A stretch of DNA of 64,000 bases from Tetragonia tetragonoides. Its lineage: Eukaryota > Streptophyta > Magnoliopsida > Caryophyllales > Aizoaceae. The stretch is taken from positions 32,661,501-32,725,500 of the forward strand of contig CM076140.1 in assembly GCA_038025085.1 (NCBI GenBank), in the 5' to 3' direction. Shown in pieces: positions 24,708 to 35,004 of this stretch. Below the pieces are notes generated by a model. The model did not search any database, was not told the origin of the DNA, and saw only the letters and a program-made list of their open reading frames with translations. Within the stretch, counting starts at the first letter, position 1; every line of letters starts with the position of its first letter. A program made the position numbers and the translations under genes.

Positions 24708-24757
<50 letters not shown>
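24708..24757. repeat. (CT)25 microsatellite
   Basis: An uninterrupted 50-base CT dinucleotide tract inside the CACTA element. It causes spurious open frames on both strands. Confidence 0.95.
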
Positions 24758-24758
<1 letters not shown>

Positions 24759-26060
24759 AAGCTAGGCCCTCCTCCCCATGTTTGTATTCTTGTAAGTTGG
24801 CAGAGTGCTTGGATACAGGAGGTAGTAAGATCAAAAATTGGGGATTCACTTGACCACGCCTAGCAGAACCTTCGAAGGTGCTTGGTCTGAATTTCAGTGA
24901 TTGGCTATTTGGATTTTTTTCTATTTTGAATAACTTCTAAGTTTGAATTTGTTTCCTTTTTTCAGAGTGGCTCGATGAATACAGTAGTTGTGGTTCTTTG
25001 AGTAAAAGTGAATTCTGATACATTTCTTTTATTGTTGTTTAATCCCCTTATCTACAGCCTAACAATCTCTTGTTAATGTTTGATTTTGGTTGGGGTTGTT
25101 TAGGAACAGAGGAGGATATAGTGTAGTGAGTGAAGATCAGTAAGAATCCGGTAATTGACCTCTCTCTAACCTGGTTCTTGTAATGATGTGTTTGAAATCT
25201 TTGAAATAGGGATTTATATTTGTTATCATCTGCTCCTTTATTTAATTTTGTAATTTTCATGTTTTGTATAAGGAGTTCTTAAAGGGATTCCCCGCAATAG
25301 CTTGTTTTTCTGTTTTACATAGGCTGTACACAAGTCAAGCTTATAATTATTGTATTATTTGTAGGATCCAAAGAAATGAGTTCTGTAAGAAGGATAATGG
25401 ATCGTTGGATATAATTGTTGTAACCTTGTATGTGGATTGAATTGCATTTCTTTTGATTGTGCTTTTTGAACAGTGGATTGTGAATTTGAGCTACTATCTG
25501 TTTTCGATGCTTCCTCTGTGTGTATATATAGTTTGTAACTAACTAATGCATTTCTGTCAAGGACTTGAACTTGTTAAAAATTGTGACGTACTTGAAGGAT
25601 CTGATGCAGAGTCTGAAGCTATGCTGTAAACTGGTGACATATCTTCTGCTCTGTTTTTTTTTTTTTTTTGTTTTGACCTGTTGTTTACAGGCTGGTATCA
25701 ACCAGGCCATTCTTGGTTGATTATTCTGGCTTCATTTGAGCAGATGGTCTGATGGTTGGTGCGCTGCTATTTCATTGATGTAGTTTAGCTCAATAGCCTG
25801 TTTTCTTGAATTCTGGAGCTCCTTTTGTTTTTCATCAGGCCTAAAATTAAAATGAATCAGATCAACAGGCCTAAAATTGATGCCAAACTAGTAAAGTATA
25901 TATGGAGGCTCTAATTATTTATGCGTAAAAATTAGAATGCATAGTATTGAATCATTTTTGCTAATGTTTTTGTATATCTAGCTCATTAGATGCAGAGTTT
26001 TGTGTGTCGTTTTTGTTATTATTTTGTGAAAAGCTTGTATATATATTATTAGTTTTTTCA

Positions 26061-26134
26061 GGCCTATTAGCTCAAATGGTAGAGCAATTGTGCTGCGATA
26101 CAAAAAGACGTGGGTTCGAATCCCACATAGGCTA
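26061..26134 (+). tRNA. tRNA-like sequence inside CACTA, probably a pseudo-tRNA
   Basis: Acceptor arms GGCCTAT (26061-26067) and ATAGGCT (26127-26133) pair over seven positions, one of them G-T, followed by A. Bases TA precede a D-arm GCTC/GAGC. The T-arm is perfect: GTGGG, TTCGAAT, CCCAC (26110-26126), with box B GGTTCGAATCC. The anticodon arm is poor: TTGT/ACAA encloses eight bases (GCTGCGAT), so the anticodon is unclear. It looks like a tRNA-derived relic with intact Pol III boxes rather than a working tRNA. Confidence 0.55.
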
Positions 26135-26183
26135 ATTATTAAATGATATTTAGTTTTGTTTATGGGAATTTTTTTTTAAAAAA

Positions 26184-26557
26184 AAATTAGAATAGGCGTT
26201 GATTGACTAGTCAACCGACGCCAATAACAGACAATAGGCGTCGGTTGTCTTGTCTAAGACAACCGATGCCAATAACAGACAATAAGCGTCGATTGTCTAA
26301 GACAATCGATGCCAATAATAAACAATATGCGTCGGTTCACTTAACCAGCCGACGCCTATAGTATGTAAAGGCGTTGGTTCTACAGTTCAACCGACGCCTA
26401 TAACCAGGTTATAGGCGTCGGTCGTGTTAAAGAACCGATGCCTATAAGTCTTTGGCGTCGGTTGTCACTTATGAATAGGCGTCACCTCTGTATACATCGG
26501 TTGAACACCGACGCCTATTAGGATTTTAACCGACGCCTATGACCCATTTTGTACTAG
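26184..26557. repeat. CACTA right sub-terminal hairpin array
   Basis: About nine copies of GGCGTCGGTT or its complement, mostly as facing pairs around short loops (for example GGTTGTCTTGTCTAAGACAACC). This is the usual binding-site array near a CACTA terminus, here arranged as consecutive hairpins. Confidence 0.8.
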
Positions 26558-27339
26558 TGTATGGTCTGGAGCGAATGGGGGGAGGAGAGAGCACCTTCTT
26601 AGTTGGGACCATGTATGCAGACCTAAGTCTGAGGGGGGTTTGGGTTTCGGCAGGTTGGTGTCTAGCGGGTTTGGGTTTCGGCAGGTTGGTGTCTAAGAAC
26701 ATCTTGCTAGTGGGTAAGTGGTTGTGGCGTTTCCCTTTGGAGCCTAAGTCCCTATGGCACCGAGTAATCAGGAGCAAGTACGGTTTGCAATAGAATGGAT
26801 GCGATGCCTGAACTGGTACCGCAACTTCCCATTCTTGCCCGTGGAAGTTTATCTCTCAAGTATTGCCTTTTTTGTTTAGATTTCATGTGGGTAAAGGTCT
26901 AATCGATATCGGGTATGGTTCTGGGAGGATGTGTGGAAGGGGGATTCCACTTTTTTTCCACATATCCTCGAGTTTATTAGTTGTCTACGCTCCATGAGGC
27001 ACCAATATCGGAATTCTACTCTGATGTGGATGGCTCTTGGGACCTATATTTACGCCGAGCTCCCCATGATCGTGAGATGGAGTAACTTATTTCCCTCCTG
27101 CGTGCCCTAAACACTACTCTTCTCATCCCTAGGGGCGATTCTCGAACATGGGAAGGAGACTTCTCTTGGGTTTTGTCCTGCAAGTCCTTCCTGCATAGGC
27201 TTAGTCTCCCTTCTCAATTTCCCCATTTCCCTCTTGCTACATATATTTGGAAGTCTAAGGTTCCTCTGAAGGTGCGCGCCTTCGTGTGGTCTTTGGTGTT
27301 GGAAAGGGTGTATATACATGTATGCAGCGGTGGAGGGTT

Positions 27340-28505
27340 GGTTGGTTCGTATTGTCAGTTCCAGCGAACATCGGCTGAAAGGAAAATGATCGTATTGTCA
27401 GTTCCAGCGAACTGGAGATGGAAGACCGACACCCTATCTCGACCTAAAGTCTCTAACCTTAATGGTCCGGTCCTTATTGGGAACACGAGTGATAAAATTT
27501 GAATTCATACTCTTTTCAGTCACCCGAGTGACATGGAACTCAGTGAAAACCCCAAGCAAGTCCTCTTTAATCACCTCCCAACAATCCTGATAAAAAGCTC
27601 AGGCCCCGGAGCCTTCTCCCTATCCATCCCGAAAACCACCTCCCTAATGTTCTCTAACTCAAAAGTTCTCTCAAGGGGATCACTGACACCCTCAATTATT
27701 GGCCTATCTTCAATCTCTGCAAAAAGGCCTCGAAAAAACTTTGTAATAAGTCACCCGCTGACCATTATTAGTCTCCCATTCCCTAACAAAACTCCTCCGT
27801 CTATACGCCCATTAACCACCTTAAAGAACAGTCTGAAGCTCACATCCCTAGCCCACCGTACATTCATCTTCTGCCTCTCCTTCATTAAAAACTCCTTCGC
27901 TCGACTCTTCCTGAAAAGGCCCTCATCGTGTACCCTCTCACTCAAAGTCTAATCCGTAACCAAAATCTCCTTAAGAATCTCTCCTTTCCTTACCCTCACA
28001 TCAGCAAACACCTCCTTATTCCAAACCTTACGCTTCTCTTTAACAAACCTCAACTTTCTCATAAAACAATAACCCCTCCACCTCACAGCTCGCCACCACT
28101 CCCGAACCCTCTCCCCAAACTCCACATGGCCAGTCCATATGTTCTCAAAAAGAAAGGGAGTCGGGCCCCACTTAATGGGAGCAGATTGGAGGACAAGAGG
28201 GAAATGTTCAGGAAACTCACCCTCAAACTCATTAGTGCGAAGGAAACGATCAATACGAGAAGGCGCATTACGCCTCCCACTAACACCCCACGTAAATTGC
28301 ACATTCCCGAAGGGAAGATATAGGAAAAGTAGGCTGTATAATGACCAACATGAACCTCGACCTGAGACGCTAAGCAGTATCCCACACAATAAGTATACCC
28401 CCCAGATGCCCCCTCGACAGCAGACAAACCCTCTCCGAAAGACTTCTAACAAAAAAAGAGTCAACACTCCCCAAACCATTGACATTCCAACTTGGATGGT
28501 TGGAT
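27340..28505 (-). mobile_element. LINE-F, inverted LINE 5' piece
   Basis: The minus strand reads the LINE-E family from the endonuclease start (LEU/VAL-GMSMVWG near 28485, where SWNVNG is usual) through WGVSGRRNAPSRIDRFLRTN and APIKWGPTPFLFEN to the RT entry (NSNFITRVPNKDRTIKVRDF near 27450). About 110 bases near the endonuclease start are deleted relative to LINE-E. It abuts LINE-E tail to tail. A 23-bp sequence is repeated directly at 27347-27369 and 27390-27412 at the junction. Confidence 0.75.
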
Positions 28506-28932
28506 TGTTAATATAGTAAGATTGATTTTTTATTAGGTTAAGTAGAGTTTATTGAGTTAGTTTGCTGTATTAGAGTGCATCATTGTGTAGGAGACAAACT
28601 TAGTTGTTTTTGTTTCTTATTGGCCAAAATATTTGTTGCACAAGTGGGCTTGTTTCTCCTTTCGTTTCTCATTGATTCTTAGAATTGTTGCTGTATTCAG
28701 CTGGGATAGTGTTCCCATTGGTTTTGCTGAGCTTAAGGGGTTTCCTTCACCCTTAGGAAAAGTAGGGAGCTTGTTTAATGCTTAACAAATCAGATTTGGA
28801 GAATAGAAAAATAGCTTTGTGCTATATGTTTGTTTGTTTGTTAAACACTCTTAAAGGAGTCGATTTTACTAGTGTTCGGGCATGGTTCTTTCAATTGGTT
28901 TCCAATTTTGTCTAATTTTCCTCAGTTTTCAC
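28506..28932 (+). other. intron, no clear feature
   Basis: AT-rich intron sequence. Near 28896-28932 there is a degenerate (AATTTTNCTCAGTTTT)-like repetition that recurs at 34040-34160 and 34390-34460. Confidence 0.4.
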
Positions 28933-29019
28933 CATTTTTAGATAAAATATTTTTTTTATTAAACAAGTCGTTCAAAAATACAAAAAGGAGGACAAGGCAT
29001 CCTCATAAGCAATTAAAGT

Positions 29020-29331
29020 TGTTAGAAAGGGAGAGTTTTACTAGAAAAATCTGGAAAATAATCTAGAAGTGTCCAGCAATATCCAGTAGTTAAGGAGCTA
29101 ATGAAGTTGAAGATGAAGAGTCTTTTGAGACTTTTCATTACCCTAGGCATTAATGCAACATTAAACTACCTAGTTTCTAGATCATTTTTCACTAGAATTT
29201 TCTGTATCACCTTATATAAAGGCTGCTGACAAGGTATTTGCTGTACACAACAAAATCCAGAACATCAATAACAAAATACAGATCAGATTTCTCTTCATCT
29301 CTCCCTGCACTAAACCTCCTTTGCACCAACA
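29020..29331 (+). repeat. copia-2 5' LTR
   Basis: Starts TGTTAGAAAGGGAG and ends GCACCAACA. A TATA-like CTTATATAAAGG is at about 29211-29222. It pairs with 33478-33788. Confidence 0.92.
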
Positions 29332-29333
29332 AG

Positions 29334-29346
29334 TGGTATCAGAGCA
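29334..29346 (+). other. copia-2 primer binding site
   Basis: TGGTATCAGAGCA two bases after the 5' LTR matches the canonical initiator-tRNA-Met site. Confidence 0.88.
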
Positions 29347-29393
29347 CCTTAGATCTTAAGGGGCCAGAAATACAAAGAAGAAAAAAAAAAATT

Positions 29394-30362
29394 ATGTCAG
29401 GTTGAAGTATGACTTCAACATCCTCTACATCTACCATCTCAATGTGAGCACCTCCGTCATTTGGTGGAGAGAACTATGACTATTGGTGCATAAAAATGAA
29501 ACTCTTTTTAAGAGCTAATGCACTATGGGAGATAGTGGAATGGAGTCGAAGAAAGAAAAGAAGAAGCTGAATACACTGAAGCTCAACTAAAGAAGTTGAA
29601 TGACGATGACTTGAAGGATGCCAAGGCTTTGTCGTTCATACTCGGTGCTGTCACGGACGCCATCTTTCCTAGAATAATGAGAGCTTCCACTGTGAAAGAG
29701 GCATGGAGTATTCTCCAGGAGGAGTTCCATGGTGATGAGAAGGTGCAGAATATTCGACTCAACACCTAAGGAAGGATTTTGAGAATATGAAGATGAAGGA
29801 GAATGAAGCTTTAAAAAATTACACTTCCAGATTTATGGAAGTTGTAAATCAGATGAAAATCTATGGAGAAGACATCTCCGATTCAGGATTTCTGCAGAAA
29901 CTATTGGGAACCTTGATTGACAGGTTCCATACCATTGTCACCATTATTGAAGAATCAAAAGACTTGTCAAAACTCAGTGTAACTGAGTTAACAGGCTCTT
30001 TGCTGGCACATGAGCAGAAATTCAGAAAAGTGCTAGAAGGTTCTGGAGAAGATGCTTTCCAGTCAAAGCACCAGGCATAGACATCATATTCCGGCAGTTG
30101 GAAGAAAGGTTGTGGAAAATCTCAGAGCAAGGAAAAGAAAGAGCAGCCACAATCAAGGGGAAAATTCGCTCCATGTGGTATTTGCAGCAAAACGAATCAT
30201 TTGGAAAAAGATTGTTATCATAAAGGAAAGCCTAAATGTCACTATTGCAAGAGAATCGGCCACACCGAGGAGTGTAGACAGAAACTAAGGAAGCAACAAC
30301 AGTCCACCACGGAGGCTCATTACTCTTATAGCAATCAAGAAGATGACCGTCTGTTTTTCGCA
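29394..30362 (+). pseudogene. copia-2 gag, broken
   Basis: Opens at ATG 29394, with a TGA three codons later. A recognisable GENYDYWCIKMKLFLRANAL (about 29470) is the N-terminal Gag motif, followed by frame changes. 29787-30080 is open. Two zinc knuckles lie near 30174-30285 (CGICSKTNHLEKDC and CHYCKRIGHTEEC) in a different frame. It is damaged in at least three places. Confidence 0.8.
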
Positions 30363-33300
30363 TGACAAGCATCAACTTACAGTAGTGATGACAGATGGTT
30401 AATTGACAGTGGCTGCACGTCTCACATGACAAACAATTCAGGCATTTTTTGCAAGCTCGACTCATCTGTTAAAGTTCCAGTTCGGATGGGAAATGGTGCT
30501 GTTGTTCAGTGCAGTGGCAAGGGCACTATTGCAGTCCAAACAAAGAAATGTACGAAGTACATAAACGATGTTCTTTTAGTTCCGGATCTTGATGAGAATT
30601 TTCTAAGTGTTGCACAAATGGTAAAAAATGGTTATTCACTCATTTTTGAGAATAATCATTGTACCATATTTGATCCGGAGAAGAAAGAGATTGCAAAAGT
30701 CACAATGGTGAACAAGAGTTTTCCTTTAAAGTGGAATTATCCTTAAGAAGTCGCATGCACAACCCTTATGGATAACACTTGGCTATGGCATAGAAGATAC
30801 GGGCACTTTAATCTGCGTGCTCTCAGTGAACTTCATAAGAAGAACATGGTGAGAGACTTCCCTTCCATTTGTCTCACCAAAGACCTATGTGAACCTTGCC
30901 AACTTGGAAAACAACATAGGTTGCCTTTTCCAAAGGAGAAAGTTTGGAGAGCAAATGAGAAGCTTAAGCTAGTTCACACCGATGTTTGCGGACCACACAA
31001 GGCTTTATCCATCACTGGAAACAAATAATTCATTCTCTTCATAGATGATTTCAGCAGCATGACCTGGGTGTATTTTATGAAGGAATGGTCTGAAGTTTTC
31101 GGTGTTTTCAAGAAGTTTAAAGCTCTTGTAGAAACTCAAAGTGGCTGCAAACTGAAGAAAATCAGATCCTACAGAGGGAAAGAATACACCTCGTCACAAT
31201 TTGATCAATTTTGTGAAGACGAGGGCATAGAACATCAGCTCACTGTCGGGTACACGCCACAACAAAATGGCGTTTCTGAAAGAAAAAACAGAACTGTTGT
31301 TGAGATGGCAAGATGCATGCTAGAGGAAAAGAAAATGCCGAGAAAATTCTGGGCAGAGGTTGTCTACACAGCCGTATACTTGCTGAACAGATTACTCACG
31401 AAGGTAGTGCAAGGGAAAACTCCGATCGAAGCTTGGAGCGGTAAGAAGCCAACAGCCAAGCACTTGAGAGTGTTCGGTTCAATCTGTTATGCTCACATAC
31501 CAGCTCAAAAAAGAATCAAGCTGGATGCTAAAAGTGAAAAATGTATCTTCCTTGGCTATGATTCACGGTCTAAGGGGTTCAGAATTTTCAACCTCGGCAC
31601 AGAGAAGATCATGATTAGCAGAGATGTCCAATTTGATGAGGAAGCCTCTTGGAATTGGGAAGAGAAGAAGGTCCAAAGGAGGATGATTCACATCTCACAG
31701 CCCTCTAATCAAGACCAGCAAGCAAACCTGCCAGAAAGTGAACTTGTGGACGACGACTTGGATTCAGCTCCTAGTACACCCTTGTCCCCAAAGGTGCAAG
31801 CTGGATCATCATCTTTGAGTCCTAATGCTATTGGCCCTCGAGGTAAAAGACCACTCTCAGAGATATATGATGAATGTCCAGTAGTTCATTTAGATCCTGA
31901 ATTGTGTCAAAGCTGTCATTTTGCCATTGATGAGCTCGAAAACTATGAAGAAGCATCAACTCATGAAGAATGGAAGCAAGCTATGGAAATTCAAATAAAC
32001 ATGATCGAGAAGAATGAAACATGAGAGCTCGTTGATAGACCTAAAGACCGAAAGGTGATAGGTGTGAAATGGGTTTTTAAAATCAAGCTTAACCCAGATG
32101 GCTCCATCAACAAGTACAAGGCCAGATTAGTCGTCAAAGGCTACTCACAGCAAGTCAGAATTGATTATGGAGATACCTTTGCTCCAGTCGCAAGACATGA
32201 CACGGTATGAACTCTTATCGCTTTGGCTGCACAAGAGAAGTGGAAAACATTCCAGCTTGATGTTAAATCTGCCTTCCTCAACGGAGAGCTCGAGGAGGAG
32301 ATTTATATTGAGCAACGTCCCGGATTCATTGTGAAAGGTCAAGAAGATAAAGTATACAAACTGAAGAAAGCTTTGTACGGCCTAAAACAGGCCCCGAGAG
32401 CATGGTACAACAAGATCGATTCTTACTTTCTTGAGCAAGGATTCAAGAGAAGTAAGAATGAACACACACTTTACATACAAAAGTGTGGCAAGAAGGATAT
32501 TCTTCTGGTTTCACTCTATGTTGACGATCTCCTTGTCACGGGGAACAACCCGGAGATGATCCTTACATTTATTTAAGGAGGAGTTGAAAAAGAAATTTGA
32601 GATGACTGATTTGGGCTTAATGAACTACTTCCTAGGCATAGAAGTCCATCAATTAGAAGAGGGAATTTTTCTCTCACAAAGTAAATATGCTAAAGACATC
32701 CTAAAGAAGTTTAAAATGGAGCATTGCAAGCCCATTGCAACACCCCTTGTGGTGAATGAAAAGCTATCCAAATTTGATGGGCGAAAGAAGGTTGATCCAA
32801 GGCATTACAGAAGCTTGGTCGGAAGTTTAATATATCTGACAGCAATCAGACCAGACCTAATGTTCGCTGCAAGCTTGCTATCCAGATTCATGGGCGATCC
32901 TAGTGAAGTTCAAATGGGCGATGCCAAGAGAGTACTAAGATATTTGAGAGGCACTTCTGATTTCGGTATTCTGTTCGAACCTTGTTCCGACCCTAAGATG
33001 ATAGCCTACTCTGACAGCGATTGGGGAAGCTCGGTTGACGACATGAAGAGCACTCTTGGCTATGCTTTCTCACTAGGCTCGGGAGTATTTTCATGCATTT
33101 CAAAGAAACAGGAGGTGGTAGCTCAATTCACCGCAGAAGCTGAATATGTTGCAGCATCGGCAACTGTCAACCAATCAGTATGGTTGAGGAAGATACTTGC
33201 AGACATGGGCTGCGAGCAAAGCCAAGCCACTGAAGTCTTAGTGGACAAAAAATCCGCGATTGCTATTGCAAAGAATCCGGTGTGTCACAGCAAGACCAAG

Positions 33301-33519
33301 CATATGAAGGTGAAGTTTCATGCTGTTCGAGATGCAGAACAAGAAAAGGAAGTGAATCTAATCTACTGTCCAATTGAATTTCAGCCTGCTGACATCTTTA
33401 CTAAGGCCTTACCAAAAGGCAGGTTCGAGTTCCTAAGATTCAAGCTTGGCGTGGTGGAAAAAACTCTCAAGGAGGAGTGTCAGAAAGTGAGAGTTTTACC
33501 AGAAAGATCTAGAAAATAA
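30363..33519 (+). pseudogene. copia-2 pol, broken by stops
   Basis: Protease WLIDSGCTSHMT near 30399 keeps DSG. Integrase has LWHRRYGH with CEPCQLGK, then LVHTDVCGP, RSYRGKEYTS (Asp of the RSDRG motif lost) and ERKNRTVVEMA. RT has [16 protein letters not shown] and [10 protein letters not shown] (near 32518). RNase H has YSDSDWGSS and FTAEAEYVAA. Most of it shares one frame, interrupted by TGA 30363, TAA 30744, TAA 31026, TGA 32022 and a TGA near 32206. A frameshift lies near 32577. Two of the TGA codons replace expected Trp and Arg, as deamination would produce. The final stop lies in the 3' LTR. Confidence 0.9.
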
Positions 33520-33788
33520 TCTAGAAGTGTCCAGCAATATCCAGCAGTTAAGGAGCTAATGAAGTTGAAGATGAAGAGTCTTTTGAGACTTTCCATTACC
33601 CTAGGCATTAATGCAACATTAAACTACCTAGTTTCTAGATCATTTCTCTCTAGAATTTTCTGTATCACCTTATATAAAGGCTGCTGACAAGGTATTGCTG
33701 TACACAACAAAATCGAGAACATCAATAACAAAATACAGATCAGATTTCTCTCCATCTCTCCCTGCACTAAACCTCCTTTGCACCAACA
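33478..33788 (+). repeat. copia-2 3' LTR
   Basis: Starts TGTCAGAAAGTGAG after the purine tract CAAGGAGGAG and ends GCACCAACA, followed by the AAAGT duplication. Confidence 0.92.
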
Positions 33789-34047
33789 AAAGTATCTACA
33801 AATCTCGCCAGTGGCGTTGTACAAACGTGAGCGACACACCCTTAATAGCCCCCACGACCATGCCTAAAGGCAAGCCAAATAGATCACATGATCCCAAACA
33901 TAGTCTATAGGCTTCCGAGTTCCTCTCCAACCAGATGCACCAAAGAATGGCCATACAAGTACACCGCCACAACAACCTCCTCTCCTTACCCCTCCTCATT
34001 GCTGCAAATTGTAGCGTAAGAAATCTCCTACCGTGCCCAATTTTCAC

Positions 34048-34990
34048 GAGTTACCAGTTACAAAATACAGTTTCTCCTAGTTTTCACGAGTTTCTCCTAA
34101 TTTTGCCTAGTTTAACTCAGTATTTCCCAATTTCTCTCAGTTTGTCCAATTTACTGTAGTTTTACTTAGTAGTTATTTTTAATAAATTGATGCATTGAAC
34201 ATGATACATAAACATGCAACATGCTATATCGAAATAGTAAAAATAAATATGTATTGACTATCTATTTAAAATCACATGAGTAAAAATCCCTTGTTGTAAT
34301 ACCAAGAACATAAAAATGATAATAATACTAATAGTTATAATCTTGTTATTGTTCATTATTATTATTGTTGTTGGAAATACTCAATAATACACAATTTCCA
34401 GTTTCTCCCAATTTTCCACGTTTCTCCCAATGTGACCAAGTTTCACCCTGTTTTGCACCGGTTAAAATTAATTCTTCCCTAGTCTCCAAAGAACCCTCAA
34501 GCCAAACACAACACATCCTAGCTTCAAAAAATGCCTCTATTCTAATGACCTACTGTTATTCTGAGCCAAGTAGAAAAATCATAAGAATAGAGGAAGCCAC
34601 CAAATTGAGGAAAGTCAATTCTAAGTCATCATCACTATACTTGGTACCATATTAATGAGGTACTTTTGTGGAGGTAGGATGTGTTGTATTTGGGTCAAGG
34701 GTTCTTTCGTCGCCAGGAAAGAATTGATTGATATTAGGGTGCAAATCAACTCGGAAATTGTTCAAATTAAAGACATCAAATCTAATACTTGTAGTATTGT
34801 TTTTAGAACAAGAAAAAGGAGAGAACTTTGATGGAGTAAATTGATGGTAAGGTGCAACCTTAGCTCAGACACCAAATGCTACATTACAAACTATAACCTG
34901 AAAATGGCTTCAACAGCAAAATAAGAAAAGGGAAGAATAATCATGTGTCAACACAAAAGTTAATAAGAGATAAATAGCAGAGCTTAGTTT
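34048..34990 (+). other. intron with degenerate short repeats
   Basis: Contains a loose tandem repetition of AGTTTCTCCTAATTTT-like units at 34040-34160 and 34390-34460. Otherwise it is AT-rich with no gene recognised. Confidence 0.45.
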
Positions 34991-35004
34991 CTTTTTATTT
35001 ATTT

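Larger units (their letters stand above)
23373..26559. mobile_element. non-autonomous CACTA transposon in LINE-E
   Basis: The termini CACTAGTACAAAA (left) and TTTTGTACTAGTG (right) are perfect 13-bp inverted repeats of the CACTA/EnSpm type. A 3-bp duplication TAT flanks it (23370-23372 and 26560-26562). Both ends carry many copies of ATAGGCGTCGGTT in inverted pairs, the sub-terminal array expected for transposase binding. The 3187-bp interior is AT-rich, has no transposase, and includes a (CT)25 tract and a tRNA-like sequence. Confidence 0.9.
21802..27320 (+). pseudogene. LINE-E ORF2 reverse transcriptase and RVT tail, broken
   Basis: The linker and RT appear in several frames: MNSNFIIVVPKRG and RDYRPISLVTSVY near 22385-22480, a TAG at about 22535, then FKLDFEKGYDRVSW and GLTQGDPLSPFLF (22640-22855). 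The catalytic FADD is intact but out of frame with what precedes it (near 22935). PLGGNPRS is near 23160. After the CACTA element the reading resumes with WSGANGG-type sequence, SLWHRVIRSKYGLQ near 26750 and the zinc-binding tail (YIWKSKVPLKVRAFVWSL, near 27245). It cannot make a functional protein. Confidence 0.85.
18540..27330 (+). mobile_element. LINE-E, nearly full-length L1-type LINE split by CACTA
   Basis: Starts with a GGGA-rich 5' leader (18545-18570), then a broken ORF1 (18675-20723) and ORF2 with endonuclease (from ATG 20936), reverse transcriptase and the start of the zinc-binding RVT tail. ORF2 is interrupted at 23373-26559 by a CACTA transposon. Joining the flanks restores a sensible MRDFL-WSG reading. 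The 3' tail is missing: at about 27330 the sequence passes into an inverted LINE piece. Without the CACTA element the LINE is about 5.6 kb. Confidence 0.85.
29020..33788 (+). mobile_element. copia-2, Ty1/copia LTR retrotransposon in LINE-G
   Basis: A 4769-bp element with TG...CA LTRs of 312 and 311 bases, a tRNA-Met-type primer site, gag and a copia-order pol. A perfect 5-bp duplication AAAGT flanks it (29015-29019 and 33789-33793). By eye about a dozen substitutions and one indel separate the LTRs, suggesting moderate age. Coding regions carry several stops. Confidence 0.93.
28933..34037 (-). mobile_element. LINE-G, antisense, split by copia-2
   Basis: The minus strand ends at TTTTTAGATAAAATA (28935), the reverse complement of the family's TTATCTAAAA tail. 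After the copia insert the minus strand reads RRGKERRLLWRCTCMAILWC and IWLERNSEAY (33850-34010), the end of ORF2. Flanks CAGTTTTCAC (28923-28932) and CAATTTTCAC (34038-34047) are a likely 10-bp duplication with one mismatch. Without copia-2 the LINE fragment is only about 340 bp. Confidence 0.75.

Noticed and set aside
24643..24863. Ser-Leu and Arg-Glu repeat frames
   Set aside because: Translation of the (CT)25 microsatellite on both strands.
27533..28516. Plus-strand frames of 131-139 codons
   Set aside because: They are antisense to the inverted LINE-F ORF2, whose minus-strand frames carry recognisable endonuclease motifs.
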